A stretch of DNA of 64,000 bases, from NCBI RefSeq assembly GCF_023028345.1, contig NZ_CP095487.1:1798001-1862000 (forward strand). The letters run 5' to 3'. Shown here one piece after another: positions 55,010-63,260 of this stretch; position 1 is the stretch's first letter; the number at the start of each line of letters is the position of its first letter. A program made the position numbers and the translations under genes. Under the pieces are notes generated by a model. That model searched no databases. It worked only from the letters and a program-made list of their open reading frames with translations, and was not told where the DNA came from. The stretch is from Halorientalis marina (GTDB taxonomy: Archaea > Halobacteriota > Halobacteria > Halobacteriales > Haloarculaceae).

Positions 55010-55291
55010 TCACTCCAGTTGGGACTGCAGCCAGTCGTAGTGGTCGTGGAGTCGCCGGTCGCCGGCGTCGGTCAGGCGATAGACATCGGTCAACCCCTCG
55101 GCGCGGGACTCGACGAACCCCTTCCGTTCGAGGTCCTCCAGCGAGCCGTAGAACCGTTTCGGCTCGATCCGAGTGTCGTAGTGGCGCTCCAGTCGCGTCT
55201 TCAGTTTCTGTGCGGGCAGTTCCCCGTCCTCGGCACCGGCGAGCAGGACACAGAGGTCCCGGCGGGTGCCGCTCTGGAGCCAGCGGGTCAT
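55010..55291 (-). CDS. PadR-family transcription regulator
   Basis: 93 residues forming a single winged HTH: 'RDLCVLLAGAEDGELPAQKL', 'RFYGSLEDLERKGFVESRAE' and 'LTDVYRLTDAGDRRLHDHYD', the PadR pattern with the Y-x2-L..LE..G recognition and wing. The longer upstream frame is trimmed to ATG 55291. Possibly regulates its divergently placed FMN-binding neighbour; that is inference. Confidence 0.82.
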   Translation of the reverse strand: MTRWLQSGTRRDLCVLLAGAEDGELPAQKLKTRLERHYDTRIEPKRFYGSLEDLERKGFVESRAEGLTDVYRLTDAGDRRLHDHYDWLQSQLE

Positions 55292-55408
55292 ACCGACACT
55301 CCCGGGGCCGCGCACAACGGCTTTTCGAGTCCCGCTCGGTCGGACTCACCGACCCCGCCGCTCGTGTACGCAGGAGGGTTGAAATGTTGGCCGACGGAAT
55401 GTACTTCC

Positions 55409-55867
55409 ATGGCGACCGATCCGTACGGACAGTGGATGGGGACACCGATGGACGAGGGCGACATCGACGACCTGCTCCGCTCCGCAGGGTGGGGCGTACT
55501 CTCGCTCGCCGCCGACGACGAACCGTACAGCATTCCCGTCTCGACGGGATACGATGGCGAAGACGTCTACTTCGTGTTTATCAGGGACAGCCCGACGAAC
55601 ACGAAATTCGAGTTCGCCGGGGACGGCGAGACGGCACGGGTGCTGGTGACTGACGTCGCGGGGCGATTCGACTGGCAGTCCATCGCCGTGACCGGCACGC
55701 TCCGCCCGGTCGCCCCCGACAGCGACGAGTGGGCGACGCTCATGGACGCGCTGACCGACAACGCCTGGTTCTCCCCGGATTTCGAACGTGCCGAAGGGAT
55801 TCGGGAGTTCCAGGGCTGGCGGCTCGTCCCCGACGAGGTCCGTGGGCTCGAAGTCAGCGACCGCTGA
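55409..55867 (+). CDS. Pyridoxamine 5'-phosphate oxidase family FMN-binding protein
   Basis: 152 residues. 'GWGVLSLAADDEPYSIPVST' and 'EDVYFVFIRDSPTNTKFEFA' form the split-barrel FMN-binding fold of the PNPOx-like family (HugZ/F420-flavin group), continued by 'RFDWQSIAVTGTLRPVAPDS'. It probably binds FMN or F420. Start ATG 55409, soon after a GGGTTGAAATG region. Divergent from the PadR gene across 117 bases. Confidence 0.82.
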   Translation: MATDPYGQWMGTPMDEGDIDDLLRSAGWGVLSLAADDEPYSIPVSTGYDGEDVYFVFIRDSPTNTKFEFAGDGETARVLVTDVAGRFDWQSIAVTGTLRPVAPDSDEWATLMDALTDNAWFSPDFERAEGIREFQGWRLVPDEVRGLEVSDR

Positions 55868-55921
55868 CTGTAGCTACTGGAACCGACAGGTACGACATGC
55901 TCGCGCCCGTACCGGTGTTCG

Positions 55922-56197
55922 ATGAGCGAGACCGAGGTCAGCGAGGGAGGCGTGACGGCCCGCTACTACGAAACCGAGGAGGAGCGCGTCCTGTCGTTCG
56001 AGCGCGACGGCGCGACGGCGGCCGTCGCCCAGAACGTCGAAGGCTATGCCATGCTGAAGGTTCGGCCGACCCCCGAGGGCGACGAACTGGAACGGTACTA
56101 CGGCTTCGACATGGCGCTCGACCACGCCGCCGAGTTGCTGGGCGTCTCGGCCCACGACCTCCCGGTCCCAGACCCGGCCGACGACATGGGGATGTGA
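55922..56197 (+). CDS. Conserved haloarchaeal hypothetical protein
   Basis: 91 residues, MSETEVSEGGVTARYYETEE and onward. Mixed alpha/beta: strands around 'RVLSFERDGATAAVAQNVEG' and 'YAMLKVRPTPEGDELERYYG', and a final helix (DHAAELLGVSA). No named family recognised; similar small proteins are common in haloarchaea. Single gene between the FMN-binding protein and thiolase. Confidence 0.6.
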   Translation: MSETEVSEGGVTARYYETEEERVLSFERDGATAAVAQNVEGYAMLKVRPTPEGDELERYYGFDMALDHAAELLGVSAHDLPVPDPADDMGM

Positions 56198-56260
56198 CCG
56201 GTTCGGGCCGGTCGCGTGGAGCGGGCGTCCGGTCGCGGTTGACGACGGCCGGTCCGACAG

Positions 56261-56270
56261 CGGTATAAGG
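56261..56270 (+). promoter_or_regulatory. TATA box of the thiolase-DUF35 operon
   Basis: CGGTATAAGG lies 23-32 bases before the thiolase ATG at 56293, indicating a leaderless message for the two-gene operon. Confidence 0.7.
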
Positions 56271-56292
56271 GCTCCGCCGTCTATGGTAGCTG

Positions 56293-57459
56293 ATGTCAGA
56301 CCCACGTGTAGCCGGCGTTGGCCTGACCCACTTCGGTAAACATCCCGAGCGGACGGGACGCGACATGTTCGCCGAGGCGGGGCTGGCCGCGCTCGACGAC
56401 TCGGGCATCGACCCCGACGACGTCGAGGCACTCTTCTACGGCAATTTCATGGGCGAGTTGGCCGAACACCAGGGCCACCAGGGCCCGCTGATGGCCGAAG
56501 CCATCGGACTGGACGCCCCCGCGACGCGCTACGAATCGGCGTGCGCATCGAGCGGTGCCGCGATCCGGGACGCAGTCCGGGCCGTCCGCAACGGCGAGCA
56601 GGACGTCGTCGTGGTCGGCGGCGCCGAGCGGATGACGAACATCGGGACCGCGGGCGCGACCGACGCGCTCGCCATCGCCGCCGACGACCTCTACGAGGTC
56701 CGCGCCGGCATGACCTTCCCCGGCGCGTACGCGCTGATGGCCCGCTCGTACTTCGACCAGTTCGGCGGCTCCCGCGAGGACCTCGCCGAGATCGCCGTCA
56801 AGAACCACGAACACGCTCTCACGAACGAGCACGCACAGATTCGCAGCGAGATCACCGTCGAGGACGCGATGGACGCGCCGATGATCGCCGACCCGCTGCA
56901 CCTCTACGACTCCTGTCCCATCACCGACGGCGCGAGCGCTATCGTCCTCACCAGCGAGAGCTACGCCGAGGAGCACGACCTCGACGCCGCCGTCGCCGTG
57001 ACGGGCACGGGCCAGGGCGGCGACAAGATGGCGCTCCACGACCGGCAGTACCTCGCGGAATCACCCGCCACCGAGGACGCTGCCGACGAGGCCTACGCCG
57101 ACGCCGGGATCGGCCCCGACGACGTGGACTTCCTCGAAGTCCACGACTGCTTCACCATCGCCGAAGTCCTCGCGCTGGAGAGCCTGGGGCTCTACGAGGT
57201 CGGCGAAGCCATCGGTGCCGCGGCCCGCGGCGAGACGACGCGCCACGGCGACCTCCCCGTCAATCTCTCGGGCGGACTCAAGGCCAAGGGCCACCCCGTC
57301 GGTGCGACCGGCGTGGCACAGGTCGTCTCCATCGTCCGACACTTCCGGGGCGACGGCCCCCGGAGCGACGACGTGGCCGACGCGGAGACGGCTCTCGCGC
57401 ACAACGCGGGTGGGACGGTCGCGAGCGCGACCGTCCACGTCCTGGAGGTGCAATCATGA
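56293..57459 (+). CDS. Thiolase-family acetyl-CoA C-acyltransferase
   Basis: 388 residues. Nucleophile Cys84 in ESACASSG, the HDCFTIAE segment and the 'GGLKAKGHPVGATGVAQVV' His motif are SCP2-type thiolase features. Archaeal enzymes of this group form acetoacetyl-CoA for the mevalonate route with HMG-CoA synthase and a DUF35 partner, and the latter is encoded directly after it with a 4-base overlap. A fatty-acid-degrading role is also possible. Promoter is leaderless. Confidence 0.9.
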   Translation: MSDPRVAGVGLTHFGKHPERTGRDMFAEAGLAALDDSGIDPDDVEALFYGNFMGELAEHQGHQGPLMAEAIGLDAPATRYESACASSGAAIRDAVRAVRNGEQDVVVVGGAERMTNIGTAGATDALAIAADDLYEVRAGMTFPGAYALMARSYFDQFGGSREDLAEIAVKNHEHALTNEHAQIRSEITVEDAMDAPMIADPLHLYDSCPITDGASAIVLTSESYAEEHDLDAAVAVTGTGQGGDKMALHDRQYLAESPATEDAADEAYADAGIGPDDVDFLEVHDCFTIAEVLALESLGLYEVGEAIGAAARGETTRHGDLPVNLSGGLKAKGHPVGATGVAQVVSIVRHFRGDGPRSDDVADAETALAHNAGGTVASATVHVLEVQS

Positions 57460-57842
57460 GCGAGGAGACGCGGGACGGCGGCTTCGACGACTGGCTCGAC
57501 GCGGTCGCCGACGACGGCGGCTACTACCTCGAATGCGCGAACGGCCACGGCTCGCTCCCGCCGCGGCGGGTGTGCCCCCAGTGTGGCGACCGCGACGTGA
57601 GCGAGACGCCACTCCCCGACTCGGGTGAAATCGAGACCTATACCATCATCACGGTCCCGACGCCGACGTTCGAGGACGACGCCCCCTTCGTCACCGCGAT
57701 CGTCGACTTCGGGCCCGTGTCAGTCACGGGCCAGGTCCGCGGCGTCGACCCCGAGGACGTCGAGACCGGTCAGATAGTCGGCATCGACGTCGACGAGACG
57801 GTCACGCAGGGCGACCGTCTGGTCGTCTTCGAGCGGCGCTAG
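57456..57842 (+). CDS. DUF35 zinc ribbon/OB-fold protein (acyl-CoA-associated)
   Basis: 128 residues. An N-terminal helix is followed by a zinc-binding motif: the first position is only one Cys (ECANGHGSLPP, with His), then CPQCG. The OB-fold region is 'IETYTIITVPTPTFEDDAPF' and later strands. DUF35 proteins link thiolase to HMG-CoA synthase in archaea. Start ATG 57456 overlaps the thiolase stop (ATGA), giving a strict pair. Confidence 0.88.
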   Translation: MSEETRDGGFDDWLDAVADDGGYYLECANGHGSLPPRRVCPQCGDRDVSETPLPDSGEIETYTIITVPTPTFEDDAPFVTAIVDFGPVSVTGQVRGVDPEDVETGQIVGIDVDETVTQGDRLVVFERR

Positions 57843-57994
57843 CGCTTCTCGGCGCTCGCGTCCGCGTCCGTTTTCACCGCGCTCTCGGCCCGCTCGTCCG
57901 CGGCCATGGCGAGTGCGACCGGAAAGGCCGCGTAGCCCACGCCGGCGACCGCACCGACCACGACCGCGATCCCGAGGTCGAGGTGGTCGGACAC
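57839..57994 (-). CDS. Small membrane protein downstream of the alpha/beta hydrolase
   Basis: 51 residues from GTG 57994: (GTG)SDHLDLGIAVVVGAVAGVG with one membrane helix (about 7-28) and a charged Ala/Glu/Lys tail ending EKR. It lies 4 bases downstream of the alpha/beta hydrolase stop, so it is likely part of that operon, and its stop overlaps the convergent DUF35 stop by 3 bases. Too small to be assigned a family. Confidence 0.6.
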   Translation of the reverse strand: MSDHLDLGIAVVVGAVAGVGYAAFPVALAMAADERAESAVKTDADASAEKR

Positions 57995-57998
57995 GGCC

Positions 57999-58982
57999 TC
58001 ACTCCTCGGGCTCGGTGGACTCGCCGGGCTCCTCGATCTCGATTTCGGCCGCGTCGGGGTCGAGCGCGTCCCGGAGCACCTGCCGGACGAACTGCCCCGG
58101 GTGTTCGACGTGGGGCTGCACGTCCGATTCGTCGAAGACGACGAGTCGGGCGTCCGCGGCCTCGGCGAGTTTCTGCCCCCCTTCGAGCGGCGTGATCGAC
58201 GCCTCCCGGCCCCAGACGAGCGTCACCGGCTCGTCGAGGTTCGAGAGGGCGCTCCCGAGGTCGATGTCGAGGTCGAGGAAGCCGCCGACGAACGAAGCGG
58301 GCGCGTAGCGGGCGCCGGGCTGGTGGCTGGTCTGCCACTGGTAGTCAACGAGATCGTCGGTCACGTTGTCCTCGTCGTAGTAACCGTGGTCGGCGTTGAA
58401 GTAGCGGATCGACGGTTTGCTCGTGATGAGATTGTACAGCGCCTCGCCGAAAAGTGGCGCGCGGAACGCGGTTCGGAGCCAGGCCCGCCGGCCCGGGAAG
58501 GTGGTCGCGGTCGGACAGACGAGTATCAGTTCGGCGAACTCGACCGACTCGGCGGCGGCGGTCGCGTACGCGCCGGCGAGCGAACTCGCGAGTACGGTCG
58601 CGTCCTCGGTTATATCGCGGGCGAAGTCCTCGACGAAGGTAGCGTACAGCGGCCCGGAGTACAGCAGGGGCGGCCGGTCGGAGCGACCGAATCCGGGGAG
58701 GTCGGGCGCGACGACGTGGTAGTCCTCGGCGAGGTCGCCGAAGACGTGGCGGAACTCGTGGCTGGACCCGGAGGCGTTGACCCCGTGCAGGCACAACAGG
58801 TCGGGATCGTCGGGGTCGCCGGCCTCGGTGTAGGCGATGTCGAACCCGCGCCAGCGGTAGGTGCCCGACTCGCCGTCCAGCGGCGATTCGAGGTCCCCAG
58901 CTCGCCCGGCCAACACCCTGTTCGCCACGGCGGTCAGGCCAACGGCACCGACCGCGGCACCGGCGATCGATCGGAGCTTCAT
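57999..58982 (-). CDS. Alpha/beta hydrolase
   Basis: 327 residues with an N-terminal hydrophobic anchor (about 5-25). The core has 'DPDLLCLHGVNASGSSHEFR', an oxyanion-strand, a nucleophile elbow VLASSLAGAYA in which Ser replaces the first Gly of GxSxG, and a late Asp/His area with VQPHVEHPGQF (catalytic His). Epoxide hydrolase/lipase-like family; substrate unknown. ATG 58982 was chosen over GTG 58988. AACTAAACC lies about 23-31 bases upstream. Confidence 0.8.
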   Translation of the reverse strand: MKLRSIAGAAVGAVGLTAVANRVLAGRAGDLESPLDGESGTYRWRGFDIAYTEAGDPDDPDLLCLHGVNASGSSHEFRHVFGDLAEDYHVVAPDLPGFGRSDRPPLLYSGPLYATFVEDFARDITEDATVLASSLAGAYATAAAESVEFAELILVCPTATTFPGRRAWLRTAFRAPLFGEALYNLITSKPSIRYFNADHGYYDEDNVTDDLVDYQWQTSHQPGARYAPASFVGGFLDLDIDLGSALSNLDEPVTLVWGREASITPLEGGQKLAEAADARLVVFDESDVQPHVEHPGQFVRQVLRDALDPDAAEIEIEEPGESTEPEE

Positions 58983-59039
58983 ACTCACAATAGGGTCGTC
59001 GGCGGTTTAGTTGTGGCGCAGCGGGCAGTGGGTGCCGCG

Positions 59040-59858
59040 TCAGGATCGCCAGACGGTGCGGACGCCGACCGCCATCGACCCCACGAACCACAGGGTCAGC
59101 CCGGCCGCCAACAGCAGCGGCGATCCGGTCGTCGCGCCACGCGTGTAGGCGTCACCGATAGCGAGCGAGAACACGAGTCCACGGAAGGCGCTGTTCGGGC
59201 TGACTGCCAGCAGCGGGGCGACCTGTCCGGGGCCGATCAGCCCGCCGGACAGCGCCGCGACTATCGAGGCGTCGAACCCGATCACGAGTGCGAGAAAGAG
59301 GACGGCGACGAGCGCGAGCGCCTCGCGCGTCGACCGCGCGACCGCGGAAACTGCGGTCGCGATCGCGAGCGTCACGGCGGCGTACCCGGCGGTCAGCGTC
59401 ACGAACCGGAAGTAGATGGCGGGCGAATCGACCGTCTCGTGGGCGGCGATGACCGACACCTGGCCTTTGCCCCCCGTCGCGACGAGGAGGCCCGCGATCA
59501 CGAGCGGAAGGAGCACGACCGCGAGAAAACCCGCGAGCCGGCCCAGGTAGACGCCGGCGACGAACACGCGCCCGGAGATCGGGTAGGTCCTGATCGTCTC
59601 CAGTTCGCCGCGCTCGGCGTCCGCGAGGATCGACCGGTAGCCGAAGGCGAACGCGAGGATCGGCACCAGCACCTCGACCGGCCGGAGCAGATCGAGCGAC
59701 AGCGGGAGGTAGCCAGCCGTGCCCGCGGCGACGACCAGCCCGACCAGGATCAGGACGTACCCCGCCGCGAGGACCGCCACCGTCCGGGTCCGGAGGACCG
59801 TGCGGAACTCCCGCTGGGCGACGACGAACGCCCGGTCGACCGCTGCCCGACGGCTCAT
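59040..59858 (-). CDS. nosY: Copper ABC transporter permease NosY
   Basis: 272 residues with six membrane helices: 'VLRTRTVAVLAAGYVLILVG', 'LVPILAFAFGYRSILADAER' (charged loop typical of ABC-2/NosY), 'LVIAGLLVATGG', and later segments. Operon member after nosF with a 4-base overlap. With NosF and NosD it supplies sulfur or copper for the Cu(Z) site of nitrous oxide reductase. Confidence 0.87.
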   Translation of the reverse strand: MSRRAAVDRAFVVAQREFRTVLRTRTVAVLAAGYVLILVGLVVAAGTAGYLPLSLDLLRPVEVLVPILAFAFGYRSILADAERGELETIRTYPISGRVFVAGVYLGRLAGFLAVVLLPLVIAGLLVATGGKGQVSVIAAHETVDSPAIYFRFVTLTAGYAAVTLAIATAVSAVARSTREALALVAVLFLALVIGFDASIVAALSGGLIGPGQVAPLLAVSPNSAFRGLVFSLAIGDAYTRGATTGSPLLLAAGLTLWFVGSMAVGVRTVWRS

Positions 59859-60607
59859 CGGTCACCCCCGTCGCCGCCCTCGGCGGAGACGACCTCTCTG
59901 GTCGCGACCGAGCCCGACTCGCCACTCACGAGCGCCGAGAGCGCCTCGTCGAGGCTCCCGGTGTCGGTCTCGTCGAGCAACGCCGTCGGTGTGCCAGTCT
60001 CGACGACCTGCCCGCGGTCGAGGACGACGACCTCGTCGCCCACCCGTTCGACCGACGCGAGGTCGTGCGTGGCGAGCAGGACCCCGGTCTCCCCGTCGGC
60101 CAGTTCCGAGACGGTCTCGGTGATGTGGCGAGTCATCATCGGATCGAGGCCGCTCGACGGTTCGTCGAGGACGAGCAGCCCCGGATCGCCGAGGGTGGCC
60201 TGTGCGATTCCGAGCAGGCGCGTCATCCCTCCCGAGAGGGCCTCCACTCGGCGGTCGGGGACGCCACCGAGTCCGACCCGGTCGATCACCGCCGGCACGT
60301 CGATGTCGTGCCCGATCAGGTCCGCGTAGAACTCAAGGGTCTCGCGGACGGTGAACTGCGGGCGAAAGGTCGGCTCCTGTGCGAGGTAGCCGACGGGTCT
60401 GTCGGTCGAGACCGTGCGGTCGACGTGACCGCGGTCGAGCGCGAGCAGGCCCGTGACGGCTCGCAGCAGCGTCGTCTTCCCGGAGCCGTTGGGCCCGATC
60501 AGGCAGGTGACGGCGTCGGACTCGACGGCGAAACTCGCGTCCTCGACGACGGTGAGATCGCCGAACGAGACGGTAACCGAATCGAGAGTGGCGACGTGTT
60601 CTGTCAT
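59855..60607 (-). CDS. nosF: Copper ABC transporter ATP-binding protein NosF
   Basis: 250 residues. Walker A GPNGSGKTTLL near residue 38, signature LSGGMTRLLGIAQATLG, Walker B LLVLDEPSSGLD, and switch His in ATHDLASVE. 'YLAQEPTFRPQFTVRETLEF' fits NosF. Start overlaps the nosD stop by 4 bases. It energises NosY and, with NosD, matures the nitrous oxide reductase copper centre. Confidence 0.9.
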   Translation of the reverse strand: MTEHVATLDSVTVSFGDLTVVEDASFAVESDAVTCLIGPNGSGKTTLLRAVTGLLALDRGHVDRTVSTDRPVGYLAQEPTFRPQFTVRETLEFYADLIGHDIDVPAVIDRVGLGGVPDRRVEALSGGMTRLLGIAQATLGDPGLLVLDEPSSGLDPMMTRHITETVSELADGETGVLLATHDLASVERVGDEVVVLDRGQVVETGTPTALLDETDTGSLDEALSALVSGESGSVATREVVSAEGGDGGDR

Positions 60608-62499
60608 GGGTTCGAGCGGTTGAGTGACGCAAGGCGGTTCGGGTGGACCGGCTCGACGAGCGGTGCGCGGTCGACGATGCCGCTCGCCCGCAGTCCGGGA
60701 ACGGCGTTCTGGACGCTCCGGTACGTCCCGACGGCGGGGGACTCACGGAGCGTCACGGCCCCGGGAGCACGCAGGAGCGACCGGTCGAGTTCGCCGGTCG
60801 GGTAGTAGGCGGTGTCGAGCGTCCCGTCACGGTCGTCGTCACGGCCCGGCAGGTCCCCCCAGTAGTTCCCCCGGTCGCGCGTCCACACGCGGATCGGCCC
60901 CCGCCGGGCTTCGACCTGGCGTTCGTTAGCCACGATGTCGTTTCGGACCACGTCGGTCGAGGGCATGAGCGTGTCCGCCCGCACGCCGAGGTCGTTCCCG
61001 ACGACGACGTTGCCATCTACCAGCGACCGGGTGGCCCCGACCGAAATCCCGATGCCGTTGTCGGTGACCGTGTTGTCGGCGACGAACGACGCGCTCCCGG
61101 CGATCGAGAGACCCATGTCGCTGCCACGAACGTCGTTCCCGAGGAGGACGTTCCGCCGAGGTCTGGTCATGACGATGACGCCGGCCCGCGTGTCCCGGAT
61201 CGTGTTGTCCGTGACCAACGCTCGCGACGTGTACATCTCGTGGACGCCGTAGCGCATGCCGAGCATCCGGTTGTCCCGGACCACGATTCCCGGCGTCCGG
61301 TGGGTGTAGACGCCGTCGCGACCGCCACGGAAGGTCGAGTTCTGGACGACCACCGGGTCGTACATCGCGAGCGCCCCCATGAATCCGTCGGCGGCCGTCT
61401 CGGTCCCGCGGACGGTCGAGTCGCGAACGACCACGCCGGGGCTGTACCGGATCAACATGCCGGTCGCCGGCGTGTCGATCTCGACGCCGTCGACGAGCGA
61501 CCCCGTGGCGTTGTCGAACCGGATCGCCGCATCGCCGGTCCCGTAGGCGACTCGGACGCGCGCGTCCCAGTCGTCGCTCTCGACGTCCGCGACGGAGCGG
61601 GACCCGTTCGGCCCGACGCCACTGATTCGGAGGTCTGTGATCGCCACGCGCGGGTTCCTGACGCGCACGACGGTGCCTGTTCCGGGACCCTGGAGGTGAG
61701 TATCCGGGCCGACACCGCTGATCGTCACGGGCTTCTCGACTGTCAGGTTCGCGTCGTAGGTACCGGCCGGGACCGCGACGGTCGTGTTCGGCGGGGCCCG
61801 CTCGATCCCGGCGGCGAGCGTCGGTGCGTCATCACCGACGACGACCGACGTCGGCCGGTCCCGCAGGTCGGCGGCCGCCTCCACCTGCCGGTCGGCCCAC
61901 GCGGTCCGGTTGTCGACGATCCGTGTGCGTGTTTCGACGGGGTCCGCCGCTTCCTCGCCGGCGCGCGCGAGAACGCCGTCCCAGTCCACGACTTCGCCGC
62001 CGTGTTCGTCGACGAACGCCCGTGCCGCGTCACGGTCCCCGAACGGCAGGACTGCGGGTCCGCCCGGCGTCCGCGCCGGGCTGTCGACGACGAACCACGC
62101 CTCGCTCGCCTGGACCCACCGGAGTCCGATCTCGTTGTCGAGGCGGACGTACCCCTCGCGCGTGAGGTTCGGGGCCGCGTTCGCGTAGTCGGTCACGAGC
62201 ACGGAGAGCGGCCGGCCGAACTGCTCCCCCGTTCCGGGAGTGACGAGGTGTGTCGCAGCGGCGTCGACGCCGTAGTACCCGACGACGTACTGGAACTGGG
62301 AGTAGAACACCTCCGTCTTCGGGACGTGGTAGCCCGCGGCCTCCGCCTCCTGGACGTCGACACCGGCCAACCCGAGCGTCAGCGTCTCGTCGAACGGCAC
62401 CGCCGACGTGCGGCTGTCGACGCCAGTGTCGACGGCGAACCCCGTCGCCGCGACCGCGACGACGGCAAGCACCGCGACGAGAACGTACTTGACGTGCAT
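60604..62499 (-). CDS. nosD: NosD-type right-handed beta-helix protein with fused N-terminal NosL-like domain
   Basis: 631 residues. N-terminal hydrophobic segment (about 4-24), then a NosL-like domain (about 35-190) that keeps the pattern 'AVLPFGDRDAARAFVDEHGG' at its end but lacks the CxxC copper ligands. Residues about 220-560 are repeating 'xVxDNxIxxxxxG' turns of a CASH/parallel beta-helix, the NosD hallmark. It lies outside the membrane and loads the Cu(Z) centre with NosF/NosY. Start is directly after the nosL stop; stop overlaps nosF. Confidence 0.87.
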   Translation of the reverse strand: MHVKYVLVAVLAVVAVAATGFAVDTGVDSRTSAVPFDETLTLGLAGVDVQEAEAAGYHVPKTEVFYSQFQYVVGYYGVDAAATHLVTPGTGEQFGRPLSVLVTDYANAAPNLTREGYVRLDNEIGLRWVQASEAWFVVDSPARTPGGPAVLPFGDRDAARAFVDEHGGEVVDWDGVLARAGEEAADPVETRTRIVDNRTAWADRQVEAAADLRDRPTSVVVGDDAPTLAAGIERAPPNTTVAVPAGTYDANLTVEKPVTISGVGPDTHLQGPGTGTVVRVRNPRVAITDLRISGVGPNGSRSVADVESDDWDARVRVAYGTGDAAIRFDNATGSLVDGVEIDTPATGMLIRYSPGVVVRDSTVRGTETAADGFMGALAMYDPVVVQNSTFRGGRDGVYTHRTPGIVVRDNRMLGMRYGVHEMYTSRALVTDNTIRDTRAGVIVMTRPRRNVLLGNDVRGSDMGLSIAGSASFVADNTVTDNGIGISVGATRSLVDGNVVVGNDLGVRADTLMPSTDVVRNDIVANERQVEARRGPIRVWTRDRGNYWGDLPGRDDDRDGTLDTAYYPTGELDRSLLRAPGAVTLRESPAVGTYRSVQNAVPGLRASGIVDRAPLVEPVHPNRLASLNRSNP

Positions 62500-63144
62500 C
62501 TACATCCCGAGTTGGGCGATCAGTTCCGGCGTCACCCCGTCCACGCCGACGAGTTCGCCGCCGTACTCGGACTGGAGCGATTCGGCGTCGCCGCGCTCCG
62601 AGAACGCGATCAGGTCCCGCCCCATCGCGCCTTTCACCTCGGACCCGGCGACGAACGTGACCGACGCGGCGTCGACGAAGGAATCGGCCTGCGGGTGCGT
62701 CGAGATGAGCGTATCGCCGCCCTCCTCGAACAGGTCGTAGTCGACCGCGGAATAGTCCGTGACGTACATCACCGTTCGCTCCCAGTCACGGTCGAAGTCG
62801 TACTGGAACGCCTCCCACGTACTGTCGAACCGCGCCGGGTTCTCGTGCCCCGACGGGGTGTGCTGGGGGTAGAAGATCTCCGTCGTCGGCCCCGGGTGGT
62901 TCGGGATGATCATACCACAGATTTCACAGGCGTCGTCGGTCGTCAGGGTCACCGCGGCGGGGACGTCACCGGTCGGCGCTGCGTCCGAGTCACCGCCGTT
63001 CGAACACCCCGCGAGTGCCGTCGCGGCTCCCGCCGCGATGCCGGCACAGACGTGGCGTCGCGTGACGCGAACCGGCTTTCTGTCGTGGTCGCACGAGCGA
63101 CCCGATCCACCCCCGCCGCTCTCGCAAACGTGTTTCCGTGTCAT
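62500..63144 (-). CDS. nosL: NosL copper-binding lipoprotein
   Basis: 214 residues. A Tat-like 'VTRRHVCAGIAAGAATALAGC' lipoprotein signal, with the lipobox Cys at residue 47, is followed by CEICGM (copper-binding), 'TEIFYPQHTPSGHENPARFD' and a C-terminal 'GRDLIAFSERGDAESLQSEY', all NosL features. It donates Cu(I) to nitrous oxide reductase. First gene of nosLDFY; ATG 63144. A GTG at 63264 that overlaps the meaB stop would add 40 residues before the signal and is less likely. Confidence 0.88.
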   Translation of the reverse strand: MTRKHVCESGGGGSGRSCDHDRKPVRVTRRHVCAGIAAGAATALAGCSNGGDSDAAPTGDVPAAVTLTTDDACEICGMIIPNHPGPTTEIFYPQHTPSGHENPARFDSTWEAFQYDFDRDWERTVMYVTDYSAVDYDLFEEGGDTLISTHPQADSFVDAASVTFVAGSEVKGAMGRDLIAFSERGDAESLQSEYGGELVGVDGVTPELIAQLGM

Positions 63145-63167
63145 GCTTCGGTATTCGGACGCGGTGT

Positions 63168-63179
63168 CGGTTCGAACCG
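63168..63179. promoter_or_regulatory. Perfect palindrome upstream of nosL
   Basis: CGGTTCGAACCG is a perfect 12-base palindrome, extending with one mismatch to 20 bases (63164-63183). It lies 24-35 bases before the nosL ATG. The only TATA-like sequence is a weak GTACAAG near 63200. The palindrome is a likely regulator site, perhaps for NarO or another redox or copper regulator. Confidence 0.5.
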
Positions 63180-63260
63180 GCACTGTTCCGTTGTTGTCTT
63201 GTACGAGGCCTGCAATTGGGGAGCCTTTCGCCCGTTCCCATGATCCGGGAATCCGCTCGC

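Noticed and set aside
63168..63180. tRNA T-arm-like GGTTCGAACC
   Set aside because: No flanking acceptor, D or anticodon stems could be built on either strand; treated as a palindromic operator candidate.
60643..63243. 866-codon plus-strand open frame opposite nosLDF
   Set aside because: It lies antisense to three well-supported genes. Its product is Arg/Asp/Val-rich low-complexity sequence with no domain. High GC codon use creates such long antisense frames.
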